In this document: in pieces, positions 10,423 to 18,670 of the stretch
Layout of the letters: every line of letters starts with the position of its first letter
Numbering within the stretch: position 1 is the first letter of the stretch
Origin: Methylophilus sp. TWE2
GTDB taxonomy: Bacteria; Pseudomonadota; Gammaproteobacteria; Burkholderiales; Methylophilaceae
Assembly: GCF_001183865.1 (NCBI RefSeq)
Contig: NZ_CP012020.1
Coordinates: 1,612,001-1,676,000 of the forward strand
Reading direction: 5' to 3'
Length of the DNA stretch: 64,000 nucleotides
Translations under genes and position numbers: made by a program
Notes under the pieces: model-generated
What the model saw: only the letters and a program-made list of their open reading frames with translations
Told to the model about the DNA's origin: nothing
The model's database searches: none

Positions 10423-12804
10423 TTATGCATTGATGTGATTTTTTGAGGTTGGGTAATTCTGGCTGGAAAAAGCAACGCCACCAGTCACGTAATTCGTGGT
10501 TTGCCCCATTTGGATGATCGCCGGGACATCCAGGATCAGTGCGACTGAACCGTCGCCCATGATGGTAGCGCCAGAGACGCCGGGAATACGTTTGAAGTTG
10601 GTTTCCAGGCTCTTGATCACCACTTGCTGTTGGCCGACCAGTCGGTCGACAAACAAGGCAGATTTTTTGCCATCTGCTTCCAGGATCAACAACACACCAT
10701 CGGTCGGGTTGGTGATCTGGGTCGGGTGATTAAACAAGGCATGCAAGGCAATAATCGGCAGATATTCCCCACGCACGTGCACCATCAGGCCTTCGCCAGT
10801 CACCGTTTTCAGGTCCTCGGCGCGAGGCTGCAGTGTTTCTACAATCAGGTTTAAAGGCACGACGTAGACACTCTTGTCCAGAGAAACGGACATGCCGTCC
10901 AAGATTGCCAGTGTTAACGGCAATGAGATCGAAATGGTTGTGCCATAGCCCAATGCAGAACGGATCTCGATATTGCCGCCCATGGCAGTAATATTCCGTT
11001 TCACGACATCCATGCCCACACCTCGGCCCGAAACGTCAGTCACCACTTCTGCGGTAGAGAACCCTGGTGCAAAAATCAGGTTATATACTTCTGCATCTGT
11101 CATGCTTTCGTTGACAGGCAGGCCATTGGAAGCGGCCTTAGCCAGGATTCTATCGCGGTTCAAGCCGCCACCATCATCCGTCACTTCAATCACAATGCTA
11201 CCGCCTTTATGTGCGGCAGACAGGGTCAGCGTTCCGTTCTCTGCTTTGCCCATCTGTTTACGCACTTCAGGTTTTTCAATGCCATGGTCGACACTGTTAC
11301 GTACCAGGTGGGTCAATGGATCCACGATACGTTCAATCAAGCTCTTATCCAGCTCTGTGGTTGCACCACTGGTGACGAAATCCACTTTTTTGCCGAGTTT
11401 GCCAGCCAGGTCACGCACCATGCGTGGAAAGCGTGAAAACACGAAATCCATGGGCATCATACGAATAGACATGACAGACTCTTGCAGGTCACGCGTGTTA
11501 CGAGTGAGCTGGCTCACGCTATTGATCAGCGCTTCGTTATCCATAGGATCCAGCGCATTGACACGTTGCTCAATCATGGCTTGTGTAATCACCAGTTCGC
11601 CCACCAGGTTAATCAACTGGTCAACTTTTTCGATGCCCACACGGATAGAGCTGCTTTCAGCATTTTGGGTAGCGGCAGGTTTGTCAGACTCGCGACGGGA
11701 CTGGTTGCGGCGCTCTTCCTGTGCAGCAGGTGCTGCTGCCACAGGTGCGGCTGCGACCTCTTCTTTCGCTTTAGTCAACGCAGCGGCGGCATTGTCATCA
11801 CCAATCATTTGCGCTTTGGGTGCATCAGGATGTGGCTTGAATGGGGCGAAGAAACCATATCCCTCTTCTTGCTGCTCCTGGCCATTTTCGGCAAACAGGC
11901 CATAGCCCATTTCTTCCGCCACTTTTACTTTACCATCATCGGCAGTGCCTTCAGCCGTTTTGATAATAGGGTCATCATCAAAGAAACCATAGCCAACATC
12001 GGCGTCTGCTGCCGGAGTGGCGGCCTCCACAGCCACTGCGGCCGGGGCAGTCGCTGGCGGTGCAGTTTCAGCCGTAACTGCTGTTTCACCAGCCACCTGG
12101 ATCACTAGGGCATCGGCATCTACAATAAAGGAGCAAATAGAGACGATATCATCAGCGCTGGAATCGGTTTTCACCAGTAATGCATGCGCATTCTCACCAC
12201 GTTGATAGGCGGCGACTTCACCCAGCAAGGCCAGCTCATCCTTCAGATTGACCAAGTCTCTTTCAGTCACCTGAGGTAAGCCAACGTCATACAGGGTAAT
12301 GCCTTTTGCTTTTTCTTCATCTGTAATCGTCAGTGCGGGTTTTTCAGTGGCGACGACGAGTACTTCAGGTTCTGGCGTAGAGGCAGCAATCACCGGGTCG
12401 GCAGGAATCGCACTGTTACCTTCCGACAGTGATTTGAGCATCATGGAAACATCACTCACTTGCTCAGCATTGACTTCAGAACCATGGCGATGGCCGTCAA
12501 CCTGCATTTTGATCACATCCTTGGCGGCTAAAAAGGCATCGACGTGTTCTGTGGTCAGCGCCATTTCATTCTTACGGATTTTATCCAGCAGGTTTTCCAG
12601 CACATGGGTAATTTCCGCCATGTCCATAAAACCAAAAGTCGCAGCGCCCCCCTTGATGGAGTGTGCCGCCCTGAAAATAGCGTTTAATTGCTCATTATCA
12701 GGAGACTCTACGTCAATACTCAGCAACAGGTGTTCTGCTTCAGCCAATAACTCTTCGGCCTCGTCAAAGAACACCTCATAAAACTGGCTCATATCCACTG
12801 TCAT
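10423..12804 (-). CDS. cheA: chemotaxis histidine kinase CheA
   Basis: A 793-aa kinase that phosphorylates CheY. P1/Hpt occupies residues 1-105 with phospho-acceptor His48 in AAHSIKGGAATFGF. A P2-like domain lies at about 165-237, followed by a long Ala/Pro/acidic linker (240-385). The P3 dimerisation helix pair starts near SIRVGIEKVDQLINLVGEL. The HATPase P4 domain has RNSVDHGIE and DDGGGLN and GRGVGMDVV, and a CheW-like P5 follows. The linker carries three copies of an aromatic motif GYGFF/GYGLF/GYGFF at 271-275, 300-304 and 315-319. GGAG precedes the ATG. It is the first gene of a cheA-cheW-receptor unit. Confidence 0.97.
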   Translation of the reverse strand: MTVDMSQFYEVFFDEAEELLAEAEHLLLSIDVESPDNEQLNAIFRAAHSIKGGAATFGFMDMAEITHVLENLLDKIRKNEMALTTEHVDAFLAAKDVIKMQVDGHRHGSEVNAEQVSDVSMMLKSLSEGNSAIPADPVIAASTPEPEVLVVATEKPALTITDEEKAKGITLYDVGLPQVTERDLVNLKDELALLGEVAAYQRGENAHALLVKTDSSADDIVSICSFIVDADALVIQVAGETAVTAETAPPATAPAAVAVEAATPAADADVGYGFFDDDPIIKTAEGTADDGKVKVAEEMGYGLFAENGQEQQEEGYGFFAPFKPHPDAPKAQMIGDDNAAAALTKAKEEVAAAPVAAAPAAQEERRNQSRRESDKPAATQNAESSSIRVGIEKVDQLINLVGELVITQAMIEQRVNALDPMDNEALINSVSQLTRNTRDLQESVMSIRMMPMDFVFSRFPRMVRDLAGKLGKKVDFVTSGATTELDKSLIERIVDPLTHLVRNSVDHGIEKPEVRKQMGKAENGTLTLSAAHKGGSIVIEVTDDGGGLNRDRILAKAASNGLPVNESMTDAEVYNLIFAPGFSTAEVVTDVSGRGVGMDVVKRNITAMGGNIEIRSALGYGTTISISLPLTLAILDGMSVSLDKSVYVVPLNLIVETLQPRAEDLKTVTGEGLMVHVRGEYLPIIALHALFNHPTQITNPTDGVLLILEADGKKSALFVDRLVGQQQVVIKSLETNFKRIPGVSGATIMGDGSVALILDVPAIIQMGQTTNYVTGGVAFSSQNYPTSKNHINA

Positions 12805-12834
12805 TGTTTACTCCAGTCCTTTACCTATCGATGC

Positions 12835-13203
12835 CTAAGCACCGATTACTTTTTGTACAACCTCAATCAGGCGTTTTGGGTCAAAAGGCTTGACCAGCCA
12901 GCCGTTGGCGCCGGCAGCTTTACCTTTGGCCTTCATCTCATCAGAAGACTCGGTAGTCAGCATCAGGATAGGCACGCGTTGGTAAGACGCCAGCGTACGT
13001 AAATTGGTGATCAGTGTCAGGCCATCCATGACCGGCATGTTTTGGTCAGTCAACACCAGGTCCACGGTTTTCTCTTTGGCCTTGTTCAGGCCATCCTGGC
13101 CATCCACTGCCTGCACAACATCATAGCCGGCGGCCTTTAGGCTAAAAGCCACCATCTGACGCAATGATCCGGAGTCGTCTACTGTTAAAATTGTTTTCGC
13201 CAT
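12835..13203 (-). CDS. cheY: single-domain response regulator CheY
   Basis: A 122-aa receiver domain with no output domain, the expected form of the CheY that binds the flagellar switch. The acidic pair D9/D10, phospho-acceptor D53 (LTDQNMPVMDG), the switch Thr in LMLTTE (T83) and K105 in VKPFD are all present. The gene sits between the CheZ-like gene and cheA on the same strand. Confidence 0.95.
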   Translation of the reverse strand: MAKTILTVDDSGSLRQMVAFSLKAAGYDVVQAVDGQDGLNKAKEKTVDLVLTDQNMPVMDGLTLITNLRTLASYQRVPILMLTTESSDEMKAKGKAAGANGWLVKPFDPKRLIEVVQKVIGA

Positions 13204-13245
13204 GTTTGATTCGCCTTTTTCACTAATTTGTTAACGCCATTGTGA

Positions 13246-13788
13246 TTAAAATAAATCGATGTCACCGGTAGCCAAATCCTGCTGGTTGACCGACTTGCGT
13301 AAATTGCCGGTCAGATGCTGGCTACCCTGATCAAAATTCTGGTTGAGCTGCATGATGAAATTCCTGATTTCTTCATGCTCGTCCTCTGCCGCCATCGGAA
13401 ACTGATGGCTGGAAAGCTCATGTAATAATTCTTTCAACCCGTTCACGCGGTTAATGGTGCGCTGTAACAACTGGTTGGTCATGTCCTGAAACTGCATGCC
13501 GGTGACCACCTTGTTCACTTCCTGGCCAATATTGTCCTGGAACACCTGTAATTGCTGCATTTCTTCTGGCAGCAATTTACCTGCATCGGCCAACAGTTGT
13601 AATGCGGATTGCTGCTCCAGCAATTGGGCATATACCGTCATAAAACTTGCACTCAGTTTTTCGATCGCTTCATTGAGCAAAAAGGCTGTCTGCTGCAGAT
13701 CGGTTTCGATCTCGAGCAAATGCCAGTCGCCATGACGCGAGACCGCGGCCAGTAATTCTCGTAGTTCTTCTATGGGCAATGTTTTCAT
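13246..13788 (-). CDS. cheZ: CheZ-like CheY-P phosphatase
   Basis: A 180-aa, largely helical protein. I chose the ATG at 13788 because AGGA lies 5-6 nt upstream; an earlier TTG at 13824 has no such site. A long helical hairpin contains QFQDMTNQLLQ. Its D and Q have the spacing of the catalytic D143/Q147 of E. coli CheZ (QDLTGQ). The C-terminus ends GDIDLF, similar to the acidic, hydrophobic CheY-binding tail of CheZ. Its place next to cheY supports CheY-P dephosphorylation. The overall match is remote, so the family is called from motif, tail and context. Confidence 0.75.
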   Translation of the reverse strand: MKTLPIEELRELLAAVSRHGDWHLLEIETDLQQTAFLLNEAIEKLSASFMTVYAQLLEQQSALQLLADAGKLLPEEMQQLQVFQDNIGQEVNKVVTGMQFQDMTNQLLQRTINRVNGLKELLHELSSHQFPMAAEDEHEEIRNFIMQLNQNFDQGSQHLTGNLRKSVNQQDLATGDIDLF

Positions 13789-13894
13789 AGTGGTCCTATC
13801 TTGCCTGATTCCCCTGGTTTTCAATCAAGAAATAAACCATGTAAAAATGATTCATTTCTTGTACGTAACGGCTAGCCACGTTCTATTGCGTTGG

Positions 13895-14827
13895 CTATTC
13901 CGGTTTTTTCTGCAATGCTTCCACCTGCGATTTATCCTGTTCACTCACAGAAATCTGTTCGTTATCCTTGAGCAAGTCCTCTTCGGTTTCTTTGTTCATG
14001 ACGATGAGACTGATACGCCGATTAATCGGGTTAAACGGATTTTCCTTATCCATCATGATGGCTGAACCCAGGCCGACTACCCGCATGAGTTTGGTTTCAT
14101 CCATGCCTCCCGCAATCAACTCGCGTCGAGAGGCATTGGCCCGGTCCGCTGACAATTCCCAGTTACTGTAGCCCTGATCTCCATGCGCATAAGCTGCTGC
14201 ATCGGTGTGGCCAGACAGGCTGATTTTGTTATCTACCCCGTTCAGGGTTTTGCCAATTTCACGCAAAATTGTTTTGGCGTAAGGCTGCAATTCCGCTTTG
14301 GCGTTTTCAAACATGGGACGGTTCTGCTCGTCAATGATCTGTACGCGCAAACCTTCACTGGTGATATCCAGCTTGAGTTGGGACTTGAACTGTTGCAGCG
14401 TCGGGTTATCTTCAATCGCCTGCTCGATTTTGGCCTTGAGTGCTTCCAGTTTGACTTTTTCGGCTTGCTTCAACGCTTCTTTAACATCTTCAATTTTGAC
14501 AGTCTTGAGTTTGCCCGGATCGCCTTCTACCGGTTTCACCTGGCCTTGTTTCTTGGTGACATCCTTACCACCCGTATTTCTCAATGCCGAGTCACTCTGG
14601 CCCAGTGACGGGCCCATGAGTACCATGTGCAAAGGCGTTTGAAAGTATTCAGCAATGCCCTCTTTTTGCGCTTTCGAAGTTGAGCCTAGTAGCCACATCA
14701 GCAAAAAAAACGCCATCATCGCTGTAACAAAGTCGGCATAGGCAATCTTCCAGGCACCACCGTGATGGCCGCCGCCGTTCTTTTTGATCTTCTTAACGAT
14801 AATCGGGGCAATACGTTCTTCAGCCAT
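13895..14827 (-). CDS. motB: flagellar stator protein MotB
   Basis: A 310-aa peptidoglycan-anchored stator subunit. One TM helix at about 30-50 contains the proton-channel Asp in AYADFVTAMMAFF. A linker and then an OmpA-like peptidoglycan-binding domain (about 190-275) follow, with SGHTDAAAY and NWELSADRANASRREL. The N-terminus is long and basic (KKIKKNGGGHHGG), as in other betaproteobacterial MotB. It is preceded by GGAGAGCG. It follows motA by 27 bp on the same strand. Confidence 0.96.
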   Translation of the reverse strand: MAEERIAPIIVKKIKKNGGGHHGGAWKIAYADFVTAMMAFFLLMWLLGSTSKAQKEGIAEYFQTPLHMVLMGPSLGQSDSALRNTGGKDVTKKQGQVKPVEGDPGKLKTVKIEDVKEALKQAEKVKLEALKAKIEQAIEDNPTLQQFKSQLKLDITSEGLRVQIIDEQNRPMFENAKAELQPYAKTILREIGKTLNGVDNKISLSGHTDAAAYAHGDQGYSNWELSADRANASRRELIAGGMDETKLMRVVGLGSAIMMDKENPFNPINRRISLIVMNKETEEDLLKDNEQISVSEQDKSQVEALQKKPE

Positions 14828-14854
14828 GACGCTCTCCTGGCGGTCTTAATGTAA

Positions 14855-15715
14855 TTACTTGGATTTGGCCTGTTTGACGTGCTCTTCGAGCTCGGTAAAG
14901 CCAGGGCGCTCGGTTGAGTACAATACTTTGCGGCCGAATTCCACTGCAATCGGTGGCGCATAGCCATTCAGGCTAGCCAGCAATACAACTTTAACGGTCT
15001 GGAAACTCTTGCTGGATTCTTCCAGCTTCTGTTCCAGCAAACCGGACAAGGGACCAATAAAACCATATGCCAGTAAAATACCGAGGAAAGTCCCTACCAG
15101 CGCATGGGCAATCAGGATACCTAGCTCAGCGGGTGGCAACGCCACGTTTTCCATGGTGTGTACCACCCCCATCACCGCAGCCACGATACCAAACGCTGGC
15201 AAACCGTCACCCAGTTTGGCAATACAATGCGCGGGTACATGGCCTTCCATATGGTGCGTTTCCAGTTCGTTATCCATCAGGTTTTCGACCTGGAAGGCAT
15301 CCATATTGCCTGACACCATCAGGCGAAGGTAATCGCAAATGAACTCAATCAGGTGATGGTCGTGCTGGATGGAGGGATATTTACTGAACAAGGCACTGGA
15401 TTCAGGATCCTCAATGTCTTTTTCAATCGACATCAGCCCATCCTTGCGGATTTTGGTCAGGATTTCAAACAGCAAGGCTAGTAAATCCATATAGAGCTGT
15501 TTGTTATATTTGGAACCTTTAAACAAGGTTGGGATTGATTTCATGGTGGCCTTGATCGCTTTACTGTCATTACCGACAATAAAGGCACCAAACGCACCAC
15601 CGAAAATCATCATGACCTCCAGCGGCTGCCACAATGCGCCCAAGTGTCCACCGGCCAGTGCATAACCCCCAAAAATCATGCCACAAACGACTACGTATCC
15701 AATGATGACAAACAT
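14855..15715 (-). CDS. motA: flagellar stator protein MotA
   Basis: A 286-aa, four-TM stator protein. The N-terminus starts directly in TM1 (MFVIIGYVVVCGMIFGGYAL), a cytoplasmic loop spans about 60-165, and TM3-TM4 contain the conserved Pro-Ala-Xaa-Gly region (LPAFGIVAAVMGVV and GTFLGILLAYGFIGPL). It forms the proton-driven motor with MotB. GGAG lies 7 nt before the ATG. A second stator pair is encoded at 24852-26473. Confidence 0.96.
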   Translation of the reverse strand: MFVIIGYVVVCGMIFGGYALAGGHLGALWQPLEVMMIFGGAFGAFIVGNDSKAIKATMKSIPTLFKGSKYNKQLYMDLLALLFEILTKIRKDGLMSIEKDIEDPESSALFSKYPSIQHDHHLIEFICDYLRLMVSGNMDAFQVENLMDNELETHHMEGHVPAHCIAKLGDGLPAFGIVAAVMGVVHTMENVALPPAELGILIAHALVGTFLGILLAYGFIGPLSGLLEQKLEESSKSFQTVKVVLLASLNGYAPPIAVEFGRKVLYSTERPGFTELEEHVKQAKSK

Positions 15716-15798
15716 GCTTTACTCCGCTTTTAGCATTTAATATGGACAGCATATCAACCTGGCATGAAATTCATTTTTCCAAATAAAAGGGATTTAGC

Positions 15799-15817
15799 TA
15801 GCCAAATTGGTTGGCTA
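15799..15817. promoter_or_regulatory. palindrome upstream of motA
   Basis: TAGCCAA-N5-TTGGCTA, a perfect 7-bp inverted repeat 84 nt upstream of the motA start. There is no U-tract. It may be an operator in the motA promoter region; nothing else identifies the binding protein. Confidence 0.35.
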
Positions 15818-15904
15818 AGTGAACGAAGATCGCAGGGGTGAAATTAAATTTGGCAGAAAAATATGGAAGCAAAAACACACACTATTGTTGATGCGATCTT
15901 GCTA

Positions 15905-16164
15905 GGGCCTGTTAACGCTATTTCGATTGTCGATGTTGCCTCTGTCATCAGTGTTATCAAGGCGTGAGAAGCGCAGTTTGGTGATTCCCAACAAGCGTCG
16001 AGCAATGCGCAGAGCGCAGATGACAGAGGTAACCCTGCGGGCTGGAGTCATTGATTCGCTTCGCTGTCTATCGCTTATCCAGCAAACTACACTGCTCTCT
16101 TTCCGCCTTGCGTAACGAATAAATGCTCTCCAGCAGTGGCAACTGAAATAGCGTTAACAGGCCC
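15905..16164. repeat. MITE-like inverted-repeat element, copy 1
   Basis: A 260-bp element bounded by perfect 20-bp terminal inverted repeats that begin GGGCCTGTTAACGC, flanked on both sides by CTAG (a possible YTAR-type target duplication, or TA). An internal pair GTTGCCTCTGTCATC (15935-15949) and GATGACAGAGGTAAC (16019-16033) is also complementary. It encodes no transposase, so movement would need an enzyme elsewhere. A second copy in opposite orientation lies at 44303-44580. The target site suggests an IS5-like parent, but that is inference. Confidence 0.85.
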
Positions 16165-16231
16165 TAGGAAAAGATGCATAACGAAACCACTCAAAATATC
16201 GTGGCCATTATTGGCTGGTGCTACAAGGATA

Positions 16232-17083
16232 TTAGCCTATTTGATAAACGTACAAGGCTGGTGCGTTGACGGCAGGGTAAATGATTCGACTAGCATGGAC
16301 ATCAGGCACCGGAAACTCAGAACTGACAAACAAACTGCCTGGCTGCATCTCTTGTTGTACTTTTTGCCAGACGTCGTTCATGACCGCAGGCGAAAGATAG
16401 GCAAAGACCACGTCTAATTCTGCAAAATCCAGTTGGCGGTAGTCACCCAACGTAAACTTGACACTGGTACCTGAAAAGATGGCCCGTACAGCACTGATGG
16501 CCCACGGTAATGGTGCAATTTCGATGCCTGAGACATCATCGTGAATACGCTGTTTGGCGAGAAACATGGCAATATCGCCGATGCCACTACCAATATCCAG
16601 TACTTTCAGTGAGTGATCATCCGCATGTTGCTCCAAGATACGGTGCATGGCTCGCCAGGTGGACGGAAAAGAGGGATAAAACGGAACGCGGGTGTTATAC
16701 ACTGACCAGTAAAGCGCCAGGGTCATGATAAACCCGGCAAAATACACACCAGCAGGCAATGCGACCTGCTGCATGAACACGACAGCCAGCGGGAAAATGA
16801 CATGGATCCAGCGCCACCACACCGGCATACCGGCTAATTTTGCCAGTAGGCTGACCATGCATATATGCAACAACAGCCAGCACCAGAGGGAATCCAGAGG
16901 AATCCCCAGGCTATGCAACTCAAACGCAAATACGCTGTTGATGACGCTGCCTGCGAGGCTCGTCAACAACAGCATACTCACACACTGGATCAGCAAGGCC
17001 TGCGCCCATAATCTTTTTGGCAAGAGACGCTGCATCCATGCTTGGGATGGTAACGCCTCTGCCGAGAGTTTTACTGAATGCAT
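16232..17083 (-). CDS. membrane-anchored class I SAM-dependent methyltransferase
   Basis: A 283-aa protein in two parts. Residues about 25-125 contain four hydrophobic helices; residues about 135-283 form a Rossmann methyltransferase domain with SAM motif I VLDIGSGIGD and an acidic motif II (GIEIAPLP). It lacks the motifs of CFA, UbiE or rRNA methylases, so the substrate is unknown; a membrane-associated or lipid-like substrate is a guess. It sits between motA and flhCD next to the MITE and reads in the same direction as the flagellar genes. Its stop is 67 bp from the element. Confidence 0.75.
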   Translation of the reverse strand: MHSVKLSAEALPSQAWMQRLLPKRLWAQALLIQCVSMLLLTSLAGSVINSVFAFELHSLGIPLDSLWCWLLLHICMVSLLAKLAGMPVWWRWIHVIFPLAVVFMQQVALPAGVYFAGFIMTLALYWSVYNTRVPFYPSFPSTWRAMHRILEQHADDHSLKVLDIGSGIGDIAMFLAKQRIHDDVSGIEIAPLPWAISAVRAIFSGTSVKFTLGDYRQLDFAELDVVFAYLSPAVMNDVWQKVQQEMQPGSLFVSSEFPVPDVHASRIIYPAVNAPALYVYQIG

Positions 17084-17124
17084 GCTAATCCTTCATTTCG
17101 CAGGAATCATCACCTGCTCACTAC

Positions 17125-17691
17125 TTAAGCAGTCATAGACACCAGTTTGTAGCTGAGTTCTTTGGCTTTTTTGGTTTTGCCGGCACGTGAAGGCACGTGG
17201 CACAGGTTGCATACATAGTTCTGATTCAGGTCGTAGCTGTTGACGATGTATTGACCGCCACAGCAATGACAGACTTTGGTTGTCAGCATTTTGCTTTCGA
17301 TAAAACGTACCAGCGTCCAGGCACGGGTCAGTGATAATACTGGTTCGTCTTGTTGGGCTGGATCAGGATTTTGTACTTGCTGTATATACAGGGTGTAGGC
17401 TTTAATGATGGCCTGGATACCGTCTACGCCAGCGTACTCCACCATAAAGCGGTAGATGTTATAGAAAATTGAAGAGTGGATATTAGGCTGCCAGGTCAAA
17501 AACCAGTCAGTAGAGAATGGCAACATGCCTTTAGGTGGAGAAACGCCTTTCATCTCTTTGTACAGCTTGATCAAACGCTCACGTGACAAAGTGGTTTGTG
17601 ATTCCAGCAGTTGCAGGCGTGCGCCCAGTTCAATCATTTGCATGGCCAGTTGAATTTGTTCAGCCTCGTTGACTACACTCTTCTTTTGCAT
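17125..17691 (-). CDS. flhC: flagellar master regulator subunit FlhC
   Basis: A 188-aa subunit of the FlhD4C2 activator of early flagellar genes. The C-terminal zinc site is intact, with CHCCGG and, 15 residues later, CNLCH. The helical N-terminal body begins AEQIQLAMQMIELGARLQLLE, which is characteristic of FlhC. It lies 49 bp downstream of flhD on the same strand and is surely co-transcribed with it. Confidence 0.96.
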   Translation of the reverse strand: MQKKSVVNEAEQIQLAMQMIELGARLQLLESQTTLSRERLIKLYKEMKGVSPPKGMLPFSTDWFLTWQPNIHSSIFYNIYRFMVEYAGVDGIQAIIKAYTLYIQQVQNPDPAQQDEPVLSLTRAWTLVRFIESKMLTTKVCHCCGGQYIVNSYDLNQNYVCNLCHVPSRAGKTKKAKELSYKLVSMTA

Positions 17692-17740
17692 GATAACCCT
17701 CTTTTCTATTTCTAATCGTCAGATGGAAACGGGACAACCG

Positions 17741-18061
17741 TTATATAGTAGATTCTGCAGCCTGGGCAGACATCAACACTGCTGTGTGCAAGTGCGCTTG
17801 GGCTGGGTCTTTGGCGTAGCTGGTCAACATGCCCAGGATTTCGCTATCATCAAAACGGAAGCGAGTCAGCAACATATTGGTGTTACAGAGTTTAAGGAGT
17901 TGCAAGTTAGTCAGGTTTTCCAACAGGTCTGCGATTTCCTTATTAATACCAAGGCGGAAGATGGCAGTCGCTTTGTCAGCGCGGATCAGTTGTTGGGCCA
18001 ACATCAGGTAGTTCAGGTTGGCATCCTTGATTTCAGCGAGTAAATCGTTTTGCATGTTCAT
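17741..18061 (-). CDS. flhD: flagellar master regulator subunit FlhD
   Basis: A 106-aa FlhD, the partner of FlhC in promoter recognition. The conserved N-terminal stretch is EIKDANLNYLMLAQQLIRADK, followed by FRLGINKEIADLLENLT. The ATG at 18061 is preceded by GGAG 9 nt upstream; a second in-frame ATG two codons later is possible. Its 5' leader carries a strong 10-bp hairpin at 18092-18118 and, further upstream, a nested pair of inverted repeats. Confidence 0.95.
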   Translation of the reverse strand: MNMQNDLLAEIKDANLNYLMLAQQLIRADKATAIFRLGINKEIADLLENLTNLQLLKLCNTNMLLTRFRFDDSEILGMLTSYAKDPAQAHLHTAVLMSAQAAESTI

Positions 18062-18091
18062 GATCTTTTCTCCGTTTTTTAGCGTTGATTT

Positions 18092-18118
18092 AAGTACGCC
18101 TGAGCGTTAGGCGTACTT
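18092..18118 (-). promoter_or_regulatory. hairpin in the flhDC 5' leader region
   Basis: AAGTACGCCT (18092-18101) pairs perfectly with AGGCGTACTT (18109-18118) around a 7-nt loop, about 31 nt upstream of the flhD start. Read on the minus strand there is no long U-tract after it, so a leader structure or protein site fits better than a terminator. Confidence 0.55.
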
Positions 18119-18162
18119 TGCGCGCAATCATGAACTGCAACAAGCAGGCTTTGTCGGTTTCT

Positions 18163-18220
18163 TTTGTAAGACAGACGAAAACGGCCACGTAGGTGTTTGT
18201 CTTACAAACGCTTACGTGGC
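18163..18220. promoter_or_regulatory. interlocked inverted repeats between flhD and flhB
   Basis: Two inverted repeats overlap in A-B-A'-B' order: TTTGTAAGACA (18163-18173) with TGTCTTACAAA (18198-18208), and GCCACGTA (18184-18191) with TACGTGGC (18213-18220). As plus-strand RNA, 18184-18220 can form one 17-bp stem (15 Watson-Crick and two G-U pairs) with a CTT loop. The A/A' pairing competes with it or would form a pseudoknot. It lies 123 nt before flhD and 450 nt before flhB, with no U-tract. It could be a regulator site or a switchable RNA. Confidence 0.5.
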
Positions 18221-18670
18221 TACTATCATAACTATAAATATCAATAAGTTATGATTTATATTTAAAGTTAAACTGCAATAAAAGTATGACTATCTTCGCA
18301 GTGTCTTGTCCTTTCCAATTCAAAAAATAATTAAAGTTTTCCGGTTGTATTCCGTAAACAACTGTTTTTTGTTTGCTTTAGTTTGCCTTTTCTCTTTCAT
18401 CAATGCTTTTTGCCCTATCCCGGTTAACGACAGCACAAACTAAAACTTTAGGGTCGGGTTATAAAAAAATCTCAAAAATTTCATAAGGCATTGTTTTAAA
18501 TATGAAAATAATTTTTTATTTTGCACTTATTAACATTTAAAGCAATGTAAATGATGGAAAGCGGTCAATAAGCCCTTTTATTCCCATGATAAAAATGCAC
18601 TTATCTGTCCAATAATCACCCTTAAGAAATGCAACCTGTGTTGTATCCGTGAAACGAAAGAGTTTAGGAC
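18221..18670. other. AT-rich intergenic region before flhB
   Basis: About 450 bp with no supportable gene on either strand. It is clearly AT-rich (runs such as TATAAAAAAATC and ATAATTTTTTATTTTG) and presumably contains the promoters for the divergent flhDC and flhB units. I could not identify a convincing sigma-70, sigma-28 or FlhDC site by eye. AGGA lies just before the flhB ATG. Confidence 0.6.

Noticed and set aside
10973..11905. 310-aa ORF antisense to cheA
   Set aside because: Low-complexity translation and full overlap with a certain gene; typical antisense shadow.
15927..16115. 62-aa ORF inside MITE copy 1, with a similar 68-aa ORF in copy 2 (44352-44558)
   Set aside because: The frames are shared only because the repeat sequence is conserved; no ribosome site, no transposase-like motif, and the copies differ in their C-terminal parts.
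15905..16164. CGCTATTT/AAATAGCG in the MITE ends resembles FlhDC box half-sites
   Set aside because: The halves are over 200 bp apart rather than 10-12 bp, and the same ends occur at 44303 where no flagellar gene is present. Coincidental similarity.
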